The position numbers and the translations under genes are program-made. From NCBI GenBank assembly GCA_036346405.1, contig CM070566.1, positions 14,255,533 to 14,319,532 on the forward strand: a DNA stretch of 64,000 bases, given 5' to 3'. This document shows positions 47,428 through 58,481 of the stretch, in pieces; position 1 is the first letter of the stretch, and each line of letters begins with the position of its first letter. The notes beneath the pieces are model-generated. The model had not been told where the DNA came from, did no database searches, and saw only the letters and a list, made by a program, of their open reading frames with translations. This stretch comes from Phyllostachys edulis (taxonomy: Eukaryota > Streptophyta > Magnoliopsida > Poales > Poaceae).

Positions 47428-47852
47428 GTGGCTGTTGTTTCTGCTCTCCTGAAGAAACCCGATCTAGAGAAGGCTTCAGTAGATATTGTTGGACCGACTG
47501 GGTTGGTGTATGTTGTTGAGTTCTCGCACAGAAGAGGCAGGGATCCTCGTGTGCTATATCTCGGTGCAGTGCCTTGATTTATTTCTTAATTGCATCTTGT
47601 GCTGTTACTGTTCATCTCGTATATACAACAAGCTAGTTAGTCCTTGCGCATCTTCCTATGCGGTTGTGAGATGTTTTTGGTCTTTTGCCTCGGGATTTGA
47701 TTGGATTCAACACAGGTCATCCGCTGTGTTTGTATACAGATCTTCATATCTTTTATAGCTATTGGAGTGAAAGTAGTGTTGAGTTCGATCGAGTAGAAAA
47801 ATCAAGAAAGCGTCTATTCACCCCCCCCTCTAGTCGCCTTTCCGGTCCTACA
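47428..47852 (+). repeat. 3' LTR remnant of the SIRE-like copia element
   Basis: Starts abruptly at GCGTGGCTGTTGTTTCTGC, equal to about 39897 in the 5' LTR, and ends TTTCCGGTCCTACA. It differs from the 5' LTR at few positions over 425 bp, so the insertion is fairly recent. The first 1.87 kb of this LTR are deleted. Confidence 0.9.
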
Positions 47853-48921
47853 AAAATCGACGATCAGGATCGAGTGGGCCGTTCGGACCACTTGATTGTC
47901 CTCATCGCGTGAACCGTTCGATTGGAAATCAACGATCAAGATTGAATGGAACGTTCGGACCGCCCGAACCTCCTCGTCACATGGATCGTTCGATCTTTAT
48001 CTAACGGTCAAAATCTGTCTCTCTCGTTTAAACTGACCCGAGCCGCTTTCGTTTGAGTCGCTGACACGGTGGGACCCACTTGTCTGCTTCATCTCTTACC
48101 TTCTGTGGCGCTCGCGTAGAAGCTCATCGCCATGCGCCCATTGCGTGCTGCGCCACCCCGTGAACGCCGTGAGCCATCGCCCATTGCGACCACTCCTGGA
48201 GCTTCGTTGCTTAACACTGCCTCCATTGCCGTCATCTTTCCCGGTTAAAATCCCTCCAAAACCTAGTTCTCCTCACTTCTCCTCTTTTCGGCCGAGGAGA
48301 AGGAGGCTCCCTTTGACTCATCTTTTTGGTAAAGTCCTCACCTCCAAGTCCCTTAATTTCCTTCTTGCATGCCATTTTCATTTTGGCTAATGCGAGCTCT
48401 TGATTTCTTGTGTAGTGCCCGGAACGTCTCCATGCCATTTTCCGCCCTAGAGCGCGCCCCGAAGGCCACCTTTGTGCCAACTTTGTCTTCGGTGAGTATT
48501 ATCCTCAATCGTGCGCGTCATATTGTGTCTTTAGGTGTGACATTGAAAACCCCTCAACTAATTTGGGTAATGTGTCACAGGAACTCGTGGATTTTGAGTT
48601 TCCTCCATTTGCGGCTAACAAGATCCATTTTCATCTCCTTGTCGATCCAGTAAGGCTTGTTCCAATTCCCTACTCTTAGAGCATCTTCTTATGATGCTTG
48701 AGCTATCTTGATGCTTCATGGGTTTTTTCCTTGCTCAGGCTGTTCTCTCCGCGTGGAGCCTAGCGCCGCCATTGCCATTAACGACGTCAAGCCACCTTAG
48801 AGCATCTTTGGACCTCTCCATCCCTTGGTAAGGTCCTTAGTAACCTTTAGATATGCATGCATGTATTTTTAGGCTCGAGGCGCACTCGGGTTGCAACATG
48901 CTTGTTTTGCCTGTAGCTTAG

Positions 48922-51900
48922 TGAAGGATCTAGACCCGCCATTATATGTTAATGGAGTTTTGGTGATTAATGACAAATCTAAATTGCAAGACTAACATTT
49001 CCATTGTTATATATAATGCTTAGTCTCATTTGGATATAAAGGTGAAAATCAAAGAGGTATGTTTTCGACATCATAATTCTTATATCTTGTGGCATTCCTC
49101 GGATCCAAAATATAGGTTAAACTCCACCAAAAAGGTTAATTTGAATATGTGCATATAATCTCATTACACATTTGTGTATGCACACATTTAGGGGGAGTTC
49201 ATTCTATATTTTGTGATTTCATTAGTAATGATCGATATTATTCTCTTTCCACATAATCAAGGATCATTACTTTGAAACATATCCTTGAATATATTTAACT
49301 TGTGTAGTTGATATATTCATATGAGTATATAAGACTTATGTAGTCTAAGTATACTTATATGTGAGAATAACATAACTTGTGTCGTTCATGTCCACTCACA
49401 TATCCTTGAATATATCTAACTTGTGTAGTTAATATATTCATGTGTGTATATGAGACTTGTGTGCTCATATATCCTTTGAGTATATACAACTTATGTAGTA
49501 GTCATATACTCATACCATTCAATATTCAATTTCTTGCAATTGAAGTGATTATCATCAATTACCAATTTGGGAAAGATTGCGATATCTTGTCCCAAACCAT
49601 TATGAGCTAATGGTATGGTGTGGTAATTAATGATAATCATATTGTTGGAACTAACATTTTCTATGAGTTGGATGAAATAGGTTATGTTCCATGTGGTTGA
49701 TGATTTGGGATGACATCATGTGTTGATGGTCATCAAGTCAAGAGCTTGGTGTAAAGGATGCATCAAGTTCAAGATGAAGGAAATCATCGTGTGTCGATGA
49801 TATTTATGAAGAGGATATGATCATGTGTTGATCAAGTCAAAAGAAGCTTCATCATGTGTTGATGAAGGGCAAGCAAAGGATGTCATCATACGTTGATGAG
49901 CATCAAGTCAAGAACCCGGAGTTGAAGCAAGGATGTGCATCATCAAGCTTCAAGAAGTTGCTAAAGGCAAAGGTATGGCTAGCTAGGGCTAAGGATGTGT
50001 TCCTAGTCTTTTACCGGTCTCGGTGTTTGGTTGGGAGACCGGATCGCTAGTATAGGTCGTCGTACTATTAAGAGGGGTCTTTGTCTAGTAGCTTGAGTTA
50101 GTCATGTGTTGATAGCTCATCTTGGTTGCTCTATGCTCTTTAAGGGATGTTGCTATTTGCGAATGTGTTTTGCAAATAGTTTAAGCTAAGTGCTTATCTG
50201 TCGTAGCATGTGACTAGTTTGCAAATGTATTTTGCAAATAGTTGTAGTCCATGTACCTTATCCTTGTTTAACATGTTGCCAATATTTGTGAATGTGTTTT
50301 ACAAATAGTTGTGGCTCATGTTTAGTCCTTATAGCATGTGACTTAGTTTGCGAATGTGTTTTGCAAATTGTTTAAGTCCATGTACCTTATTCCTTGTGGT
50401 ATTGATTCTAAAAGTTGGCAAATGTGTTTTACAACTTGTTGAGAATCATGCCTTTGTCTTGTGTTTGCATCACGTATCAATTTGGCAAATATGTTTTGCA
50501 AAATTGAGTTGAAACGAATGCAAACTTTGCTATCTGTTGAAAATCGGTAGTACCAGCATGTGTTTCGCGGAACTACCGCTTTGCGGTATGACCGGTGGTT
50601 CCTTGGCGGAACTACCGCACCTGTTGAGCATGTGTTGCTCTGAGGTGGTGTGGTAGTTCCAGCGTTGGTATTGCAGAACTACCGTGAAGCGGTAGTACCG
50701 GCCGTGTGTGGCGGTACTATCGGAGGACGTTCGGAGCACCGCGCATAAGGCGTTAGATCTTGATCTAACGGTCCAGATTAGCGTGAGCGTTCGGACCGTC
50801 TGAACGGCTCTTGAATCCAACGGTTAAAACCCGTGGTCCGAACAGCCCTTTTGATCCCAGCTGTCCACGTGTCAAGATCATGTTTTGGTCTGTGCGTGAG
50901 TGGAGCGGTAATACCGGAGCTGTGTGCGCGGTACTACCGCAAGTCGGTAGGTCCAGCGTTTTCCGAGCGGTATGGAAATTCCAGTAGCGTTGCATTTTGG
51001 TCTTGGCTCGCTTAGGAGTAGCGCGGTAGTACCGGCGCTTTGTGCGTGATCGGCCGGCTCATGAACTACCGTTCATATGTTGTGATGACGTAAATTCGAT
51101 ACCGATGTAATCGGTCCTTAGCCAAATCTGAGCATGTGTTGCTCTCTTTGGCTAAGCGGTAGTACCGCAATGCGTTGGGCGGAACTACCGGTGAACGGAA
51201 CGACCGTGTATGTGTTGACGGTTGTTCCGAAGCTCTTTGCAACGGCTAGTTTTATAGCCGTTGCTGTCTTTGCGGTAGTACCGGCCGTTGAACGGCGGTA
51301 GTACCGATTGTCCCGTTATTTTCTGGGACTTTGCTTCCAACGGCTAGTTTGGTTGTGTGGGCTATATATACCCATCTTGGCCGTGTGTGGAAGGCAGTTG
51401 GTTAGATAGTGAAGGACTTGGCATGTGTTGCAAGTGCCTCACTCTTTCCTTTGAGCAAGAGCTGCCCTCTCTACTCTAGTGTGCATGTGTTGCACTTAGT
51501 GAGTGATTGAGAGCAAAACCCTAAGTGCATGTGTTGCCTTAGGTTGTGGATTTCGTATCCATAAAGCTTTGACACTTGATTGGTTCAAGTGAAAGTTAGA
51601 GACTTGTTACTCTTGGTGTTTGCCGACACCTAGACGGCGTGGTGACGTCGTTGCGCCGGTGAGCTTCTCAAAGAAGATTGTGAGAAGACCCGGGCGGTTT
51701 GTGAGTGGTGTGGTGCTCGCCATCTCCGGAGCGGAGCAAGAGCAACCCTAGTGAAGCGAGGTGTTGATACCTCGGAGGAAGGCTTAATTCGTGGAGCCGG
51801 CCCAATTGGTTTGGGTTTCCCTCAACGTGGATTAGGGAGACAAGCAAGTCTCCGATCACCACGGAAAACATCGGCGTGTCATTGTGGTTTGATTCCTTGT

Positions 51901-52135
51901 GCTTTACATTGTGCAATTTACATTACTTGTATTTAAATTGCTTAATTGTATGTGTATGATTGCTATCATTTATATAGTCTCATATTGTTGGTGCACTTAG
52001 TTGAACCTAGTTGATTTAGGCTTTAATTGTGCAAAACCGTATTTGTATTAGCTTCCGCATTAGAAATCGTTTTAGCCAAAGAAGTTTTTAAAACGCCTAT
52101 TCAACCCCCCTCTAGTCGGCCTCCTCGATCTTACA
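48922..52135 (+). mobile_element. SIRE-like copia solo LTR (3.2 kb)
   Basis: Flanked by the exact 5-bp duplication CTTAG (48917-48921 and 52136-52140). It starts TGAAGGATC and ends GATCTTACA (reverse complement TGTAAGATC). The end TCAACCCCCCTCTAGTCGGC resembles the other SIRE-like LTR, but the body differs, so it is a different family. A TATA-like CTATATATACCC sits near 51363. Internal minisatellites include GCATGTGTTG and GGTAGTACCG phrases. No internal region, hence solo. Confidence 0.92.
50520..51330. repeat. GGTAGTACCG palindromic motif cluster in the solo LTR
   Basis: The phrases GCGGTAGTACCG, GGAACTACCG and their complements occur more than a dozen times at irregular spacing in the promoter-side half of the LTR, just upstream of the TATA-like box near 51363. 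They could be transcription-factor or silencing-related sites; that is inference. Confidence 0.7.
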
Positions 52136-52499
52136 CTTAGTGCCGCCCCTCTCCGGCTAGCCGCCAGTACAGGCCGGCTCATCCATCGTAACCTCCACCA
52201 TTAGGTGCGCATTACTATTAGCTTTCCATTCATACCTTTGGCCAGCTTCGCCGTGGCCTAAATCGCTGGCAATGCTCCGGCAAAGCCAGAGCTTCGTTGT
52301 CGGAACGCCCGACAACACTGTAGCTAATCATTAGGGCTAATGGCAGTCATTAATAGCTAATGATTGCTTAGATTTCAGTAACGGCTGTCTTAACATGCTT
52401 TTATGTCTATGGCATGTGGGACCCACGTATAGAAAACGTTAGGTTTAAGCATTGTTTAATACTGGAGTCTCTGACGAGTAGGACCCACCTGTCAGCTCG

Positions 52500-52790
52500 C
52501 TTAGGTTAAGAGTCCGATCGTATCCTTCGTTTGGACCGTCCGATTTGGATTTAACGGTCTAGATCAAATGGGCCGTTCGGACCATCCAGACATCTCCTTC
52601 ATTTGGACCGTCCGATCTTGATTTAACGGTCTAGATCAATTGGGTCATTCGGACCATCTGAACATCTCTTCATTAGGACCGTCCGATTTCAAATCAACGA
52701 TCTAGCTCACTTTGGCCATTCGGACTGCCCGGCGTAACCGTTCATGTGGACCGTCCGATTAGATCTCAACGGTCCAAAATGTTTTTCAGC
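52500..52790 (+). repeat. GGACCGTCCGAT tandem repeats in the outer giant LTR
   Basis: Four or five units of about 65-75 bp, each with TTTGGACCGTCCGAT, TTAACGGTCTAGATCA and CGTTCGGACCATC. The same units flank the copia insertion at 38000-38023 and 47858-48000 and are related to those at 11715-11890. Confidence 0.85.
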
Positions 52791-55261
52791 TCAGGGTTAT
52801 AGGAAAATTTGTATATCAATTATTTATGTACTGCAAATTGTTTTAAACTTCAAAACTGCATAAGTAATTCATTTTAACTCATTTTTAGATGTTTCAAATT
52901 TTGTTGGTTTCTATTTTAAATATACTTTAATCTAAAATTGGTTTGAATCATGTTGCTGTTCCAGAAAAATGTTGTTAGTAAAATTACTTTAGGTATAGTG
53001 TTATTGTTGCACTAAAAATTGTTTTAATTTCAAAAATGCATAAGTATTTCTCTGTAACTCCAATTTGAGCAAACTCAAGCTTGTTGGTTTTCTATGATAC
53101 TGTACTTTACTGTAGAATAGATTTTGAGCATAGCACTATCTCTAAAAGTCTTATTTTACTTATGGTTTGTGCACCACTTTCATGACTTTGAAAAAAAATC
53201 ATAAGAAATTCATTTTAGCTCCAAATGAGATGAATCCAATTCCATTGTTCATCGCATGTGGTGCTCTGTCTACCATACAATTTTCATGTTCACCACCTCT
53301 CTAGAAATTTTCACCAAAAATTTAATTTCGGATGAACAGTACCGAGAGGGGTTTTCAGCATTTTATCAAAAAACTGATTTTGTTTTGGCTATAACTTTTG
53401 CATGCAACATCCAAATCAATTGATTTTTGTTGATAAATTCATATAAAATCATGCTCTACCTTCTACGTAAATTTCAAGATTTTTGGATGATTTTGAATTT
53501 TTGAGTATTTTCGGTGTTATTCACTCTCATTGGTTCTTTTCGCTCTTTCGGTAGGTTCCGACGAATTCATTGATTATGAGAGTGATCCTCTACAATAAGA
53601 AAGTTATCTCCAGCAAGGCAAGCAGTTTTCCATTGATGCACGTTGATCCTATTATTTGCGTATGTTAATATTTCAAATGTTTCAACCATATGTCTGCATG
53701 CTATGTTGTCAAGTTATATATCAGTCGCGATAGTTTACCTAATTAGTTAAATGAACTGTAGGTAAACATCCATCCTTTACTACTGAGCCTAGGATTATCT
53801 CCGTTGTAACTTAAAGCTCGATGGATGGGCTCAAGTCACTTTATATTGTAGTATACGAGTTGTGTCGCTTAGCAATGCTTAGAACGATAGAATAGGAATC
53901 ATCGCTTCGGTGATGGTTATTATATCATCACTTTAAATTATTTGGGTCAGGATACCCATGTTTGTATTTTATTTGAGAAACTAAAACTGAAAATAAAATG
54001 TTTTCGACTTGGGCATATAGTTGATGGTGTGGTTATCAGGTGTGTGGTTGTATACCTAAGTCCACAAGGACCAAACATCTTGGACACTGACCCAAGCACT
54101 TTTGCGTGCTAACCACATGAGAGGGATATGGGACCTCTCTTGACTTAGTACTTTGGCGTGTGTTGGCTCCGAGTCGCAGGAGGTTGTGTGTGTTGTGTAT
54201 AAAAAGAAATGTGTTGTATGTGTTGGGTGTGACGGGGTGGTTTTCTTTCTAGGTTCCCCCACCTCGAGGAGCATCGGTAAGTTATCTCTCTGCCGATGAC
54301 TCCGACACAACGTGTGGTTTCCATCATACGGGCGACTCGTAGTTAATACACAATATTGAAAAAACGACTCGTAGGACTTAGCCTTACTGGCATACCTAAG
54401 GAAGTACACTCTATTGCATGGCAAAAAGGCGGTCTAGCGTATGGGTACATTGGTACACCCCTGCACGGTATAATCTATTCGAATAGCCTCGTCCTAGGTT
54501 ATGGACACGCTTGGTTAGATCTCTACAAGAGTTAGACTCAACATTTTCGATAAAATTTGAAATTGGGTGGTACGAATGGGTAATTCGTGCTATATTGTGG
54601 CGGCTGTTGGAAAGTCACCTCTAGGATGTTATTTATGCTTATAATTGTTGTCTCGCTGTTATTTAACCAAATAAAAACAGATTTGTCAAACTGCCTTCAA
54701 TCTATTACATATTGCAAATGAAATATTGTTTTGTGTGTTAAATGAATCTTATGGCTTCTCCTTTGATTCAGCTTGCATGTGGCTATGTACATGTTTGTTA
54801 TGCATAAATCTTGCGAGTACATTTTTGTACTCAACTGCATTGCTTAATTGTAGCAGAGGAGGTTGACCCCCAAGGGGTTAACTATTGTGAGACCGACTTC
54901 GTGCAGGACGACTAGCTTGGCGGCCCGGTCGATTGCCTTGTAGGTAAGGGCAAATCGTCTGGCTTTTGTTTATCGCCATCTTATGACTTTTGTTTCCGCT
55001 GCTACTTTGTTATTTACCTTGTCTTTGGCCGGTCGGCCCCTTGTGTAATAACTCTATTATGTGTATGTCTTTTGTGTTGTAATGTGAAGACTCAGTATTG
55101 TAATGACTTGTGTATAGAATGAATGCTATATTTTGTGAATGAGTATGTATACCGCTTCTGGGAGGTACATATTACTCTGAGGCATGGGATATTTGGTTTG
55201 TGATGCTAGGATTAAGTGGATGGCTAAGAATTACGAGCTAAATCGCTTGGCGGCTCTCACA

Positions 55262-55628
55262 GTCATCAACACGAGTATCAGAGTATCTTGCAGACTGTGA
55301 CTTAGGCATGATGTTTCCGAAGTCCTCCATAGAGGATCTATATGCTGGATTTCTATTCATTGAACTTTGTACAGGGCTTGAGTCTCGGGCTTTGCTTGGT
55401 TGATGGCTATCCTTGCTACCACCATTCATTTCAGAGGTAAACAAAGGATCTGATTTTGGGACCTGGTTAAAAGCACTTGAATCATTATCAGCGGTACTAT
55501 TAACATTCTTTCATTCAGAGTTTGCAGACCTATCCAGATCTTCCAAGGGGTCTATGAATCTCCCTGTGCTGGCTGTCGATTTAGAAGTAGGAACTGCTGG
55601 CTTCTTTTTTTCATCATCATTAGTCTTC
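55262..55628 (-). pseudogene. Auxilin-like gene, exon 2, upstream part
   Basis: A TTTTCAG acceptor precedes the exon at 55628. The frame encodes K-T-N-D-D-E-K-K-K-P-A-V-P, G-R-F-I-D-P-L-E-D-L-D, a TGA stop, then S-S-M-E-D-F-G and Y-S-D-T-R-V-D-D. It joins exon 1 in phase (exon 1 ends AG, this one starts G). At 55262 it runs into the giant LTR; the frame picks up at 37389 on the other side. Plant auxilin-like proteins have a long low-complexity N-terminal region like this before the J domain. The stop and the split make it a pseudogene. Confidence 0.75.
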
Positions 55629-56671
55629 CTGAAAATTATAATGAATATGAGGAAACCTACAATGTGATGTGAGGAGATATCACACATTAATGACAGGATA
55701 TAGAAGAAGTGAGGTAGTCATTTGCATAAACATGGGAAGTTTATGGCAACCACCATTCTGTACTGCACAACTTATAATGCATTCTATGGATATGTTTCTA
55801 TTAATTATAGGTTTTTTTCCTGGAAACAGTTATTTACCGAGGAACCTTCCTCAAGTTCTCTGACTCATCAACATGATAAAAAGATTTTCAAGTGGCATCA
55901 GCAGGAGTTGAGTCTAATCTATTTCAAATCTAAAGATTCACACACTTTGACACTATCTATGTAAAGTTATGGCCCAGTAGGGAAAAAATAGTTGGTTAAA
56001 AAATGGACCGCAGAGTTGCAGATACATGGCGATTGGGTCAATTGGATGAGGAAACATAATGAAGATGAAATATATGTGTAAAGAGGAAAGTAAGAACTAC
56101 CACCCAAGGCACATAGTAAACTAATACTATATAGTCTATATTCCTTTGTTGAATACGGAAACAGCATAAACTTACCACATGTTCCTTCCTGCAGGATTTA
56201 TTTATGTCCGCAACTTATTCATTTACTTTGACAAAAAAAAAATTGTAACTTTAGGCTGTATCAGGTGGATGTGAGGTTTTCTATCTCCTGTTGTCTTGGA
56301 AGTGAACTCTGCCTTCTTCCCTTCCCTCTCTCCGTTCCCCCTGGCCCTTCTTTATGTTAGGCACACTATGGTACATACAGTTTTTATAATCTGAACTGAT
56401 TTAATTTATGCACAAAAGCTCACAATATATACTGTAAACACCACATAATGCATGTCCAAGAAGACCACCAGCAAAATTTGCTCAATTTAATCAATGACGC
56501 CATGCAAGCTTTCTTTGTGGAAGGTCGCCTCAACGTCTGCTAAAATTTGGATCCAGCTTGCACATTCCACTTCAATCCATCCAAGAACACATTATCCAAG
56601 GCTCTGATCTCAATGAATGAACACCCATGCCCAATGCAGATCTAAATAAACAAAAGCTTGAACTTGCTCAC
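55629..56671 (-). other. Intron 1 of the auxilin-like pseudogene
   Basis: The GT donor is at 56671-56670 and the AG acceptor at 55630-55629. The intron is AT-rich with no repeat that I recognise and no coding features. Confidence 0.6.
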
Positions 56672-57078
56672 CTACTCCGCGGCGAACTGCTTGCGGCGAA
56701 CCCTGGGATGAGATCATCGAAATCGGTGCCCCCTGATCCTTCTCCACCACCACCGGCTTCTTCTTCTCCTTGGCCTGTGGCTTCCTCCCGAACCCCCCCG
56801 AGCAGTTCGTTCTCCTCAATCACCACCGACCTCTTCCTCTCCTCCGCCTGCGGCTTCCCCCCGAACCCCTCGAGCAAGTCGTCGTATGAAGGCGCCGCCG
56901 AGCGGTTAGCCGCGAACACGTCGCCTCCGTCGTACCTCACGGGCGTCCTGCGCCTCGAGGCGGTCGGCCTCCGCCCGCCGCTACCGCTCCGCCCTGAAGC
57001 ACGCGCACTAACATGGAGGGGATGGGGGCGGGGCCGGGGCCGGGGCCGGGGAGGGCAAGTGAGGAGATGGAGGCGCAT
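56672..57078 (-). pseudogene. Auxilin-like gene, exon 1
   Basis: A GC-rich exon ends at a GTGAGC donor. The reliable part encodes R-Y-D-G-G-D-V-F-A, S-Y-D-D-L-L-E-G-F-G-G-K, E-E-R-K-R-S-V-V and T-D-F-D-D-L-I-P-G-F. Repeated short D-D-L/V-x-G-F motifs are typical of the N-terminal region of plant auxilin-like proteins. The true start codon is uncertain; the ATG at 57078 is only the first in frame. The upstream 57079-57400 is GC-rich and could be a leader. The exon itself is open, but the gene is broken further on. Confidence 0.65.
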
Positions 57079-57633
57079 AGAAAGTAGCCGCCGGGGAGGG
57101 CGGTAAAGAAGAAGGGGAACCAGGCTACCGGGGAGGAAGAAGAAAAAGGGGTGCCGAGCTGCCGGGGAGGAGGACGAAGCAGCGGGCTGCTAGGGTCGAC
57201 GATGGGAGGAAAAGCGAGGCCGCGAGGGCGCCAGGGAGGGGGACGGGGACGGGGAAGGGGAAGCGGGGGCGAGGGAAGGGAGGGGACGACGAAGCGGAGC
57301 TGGAGGCCTCGCCTGCTGGCGTTGGAAGCGAGGGGGAAAGCAGCCAAAGAATTGAGAGAAGATGACGACGCGAAGGCAGCGGGCACGCAAAGCAAAAAAA
57401 AAATCTGACGACTGGGAAGCGAAACGTCGTGGGATCGGATGGCACAGGGAAAAAACGTCGACGCGCCTCTCCCTGCTCCTCAATTCTGCCTCGAATTAAG
57501 ACCGGTGGATACCCGAACTTTGTAATTGTTTTGCCAACTTCGTCCGATTTTAAGGGTATTTTCAACACCATTTTCACACCTACATCCATCCACTACCAAA
57601 AGCACACAAAAAAAGAGTATTATATCTATCTAT
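57079..57633. other. Upstream region of the auxilin-like fragment
   Basis: 57079-57400 is GC-rich with frames on both strands from composition. 57400-57600 returns to ordinary AT content. No other gene was seen. A Helitron 5' end could lie here if the fragment was captured, but none was identified. Confidence 0.35.
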
Positions 57634-57886
57634 CTATATATCTAATGCTAATAGGTAATTCAATACTAATGTCAATCTTGATCGTTGGATCTCGATTGAA
57701 CAATCAAGATTAATACGGGCTCCCACCTCCAAACCATTTAATCACCTTGCATACTCCCATCTCCAACACGTCTTCATTAAACACTCTGCATTGCTCCCAC
57801 CTCCAACGATCAAAATCTAGATCCAACGATTAAGATGAGCATTAGCATCTTAGCGCTAAATTACCCGTTACATACATACATACTAC
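57634..57886. mobile_element. MITE, related to the one at 24852-26488
   Basis: The left arm TATATCTAATGCTAATAGG and the right arm (reverse complement) TAACGGGTAATTTAGCGC, then TAAGATGCTAATGC, are inverted. The interior GATTAATACGGGCTCCCACC, TCTTCATTAAACACTC and CCCACCTCCAACG match the MITE in copy B. It has no hAT insertion. It lies 600 bp downstream of ADH1. Confidence 0.75.
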
Positions 57887-57969
57887 ATATCATGATATCA
57901 AGTTGAAGTTACTTTCAACTACAAGCACCAAGTCACAATGGAACTCAAGCAAACACCATGGTTCAGCAT

Positions 57970-58100
57970 GCAGATGGGAACTATAGGTTCTCAGCCCACC
58001 ACGGTTCGAACGCGGACTCTCGTAGATGCCTCGCGAGGTATGATGATTTTTCTTCTTTAATGTGGTCCGGATAGGGTAAAATCCTGAACATTCAATAAAA
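57970..58100 (+). mobile_element. Possible SINE (tRNA-like B box, A-rich tail)
   Basis: CGGTTCGAACGCGG resembles a pol III B box (GGTTCGANNCC) and is followed within 100 bp by a run of eleven A. A clear A box and target duplication were not found, so this is tentative. Confidence 0.3.
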
Positions 58101-58481
58101 AAAAAAAGAAACAGAAGCCAACATATCTTGAAACCAAGATCTAACATGCATTTGTCACTAGTCTGAAAAACTTGCCAGATCCAGTTAAAAGGACTACAGG
58201 CAAGTTCCAGCAAACTCAGTAAGATTGACACACAAGCAGCAGCAGCTAACACTTCAAGAGCGGCTCAGTCGCCAACATGGAAACATGAGAACAGCATACT
58301 CATAGAACTGTTTTGCCGGTAGATAATTACAGATACTGGAAGCTATACTATACTACTGACTGACAAAGACCAAATTGCAAACGATACACAGAAGTGTATC
58401 TCATCACCACTATATATTTCATCACCAAGGCAGGTTCAGGCTGCCACCTTATTGCCAAGACCAGAAACCAGATGCCAAAAT

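Larger units (their letters stand above)
38024..47852 (+). mobile_element. SIRE-like copia element, internally deleted, with nested solo LTR
   Basis: Flanked by AAAAT at 38019-38023 and 47853-47857. Joining the flanks gives a unit matching the next GTGAACCGT...GTTCGGACC unit of the host LTR, which confirms the insertion point. The element has a full 5' LTR, a primer-binding site, a gag region and the 3' end of the second LTR. Everything from late gag to the middle of the 3' LTR is deleted, so protease, integrase, RT and RNase H are gone. Confidence 0.9.
37395..55261 (+). mobile_element. Giant solo LTR (family X), host of the nest
   Basis: The LTR begins TGTAACATCCCAAA at 37395 and ends GGCGGCTCTCACA at 55261. 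Removing the guests (38024-47852 and 48922-52135, with one target copy each) leaves about 4.8 kb. Flanks are CACAT (37390-37394) and GTCAT (55262-55266), a 5-bp duplication with two changes. No internal coding region is present, so it reads as a solo LTR. The inner copy at 40907-45981 has the same kind of ends and matching subregions, such as the TTCGAATAG / CCTAGG tract near 54480 and its complement near 41670. Confidence 0.75.

Noticed and set aside
56627..57408. Plus-strand frames opposite the auxilin-like exon 1
   Set aside because: They are antisense to a GC-rich exon with recognisable coding on the minus strand.
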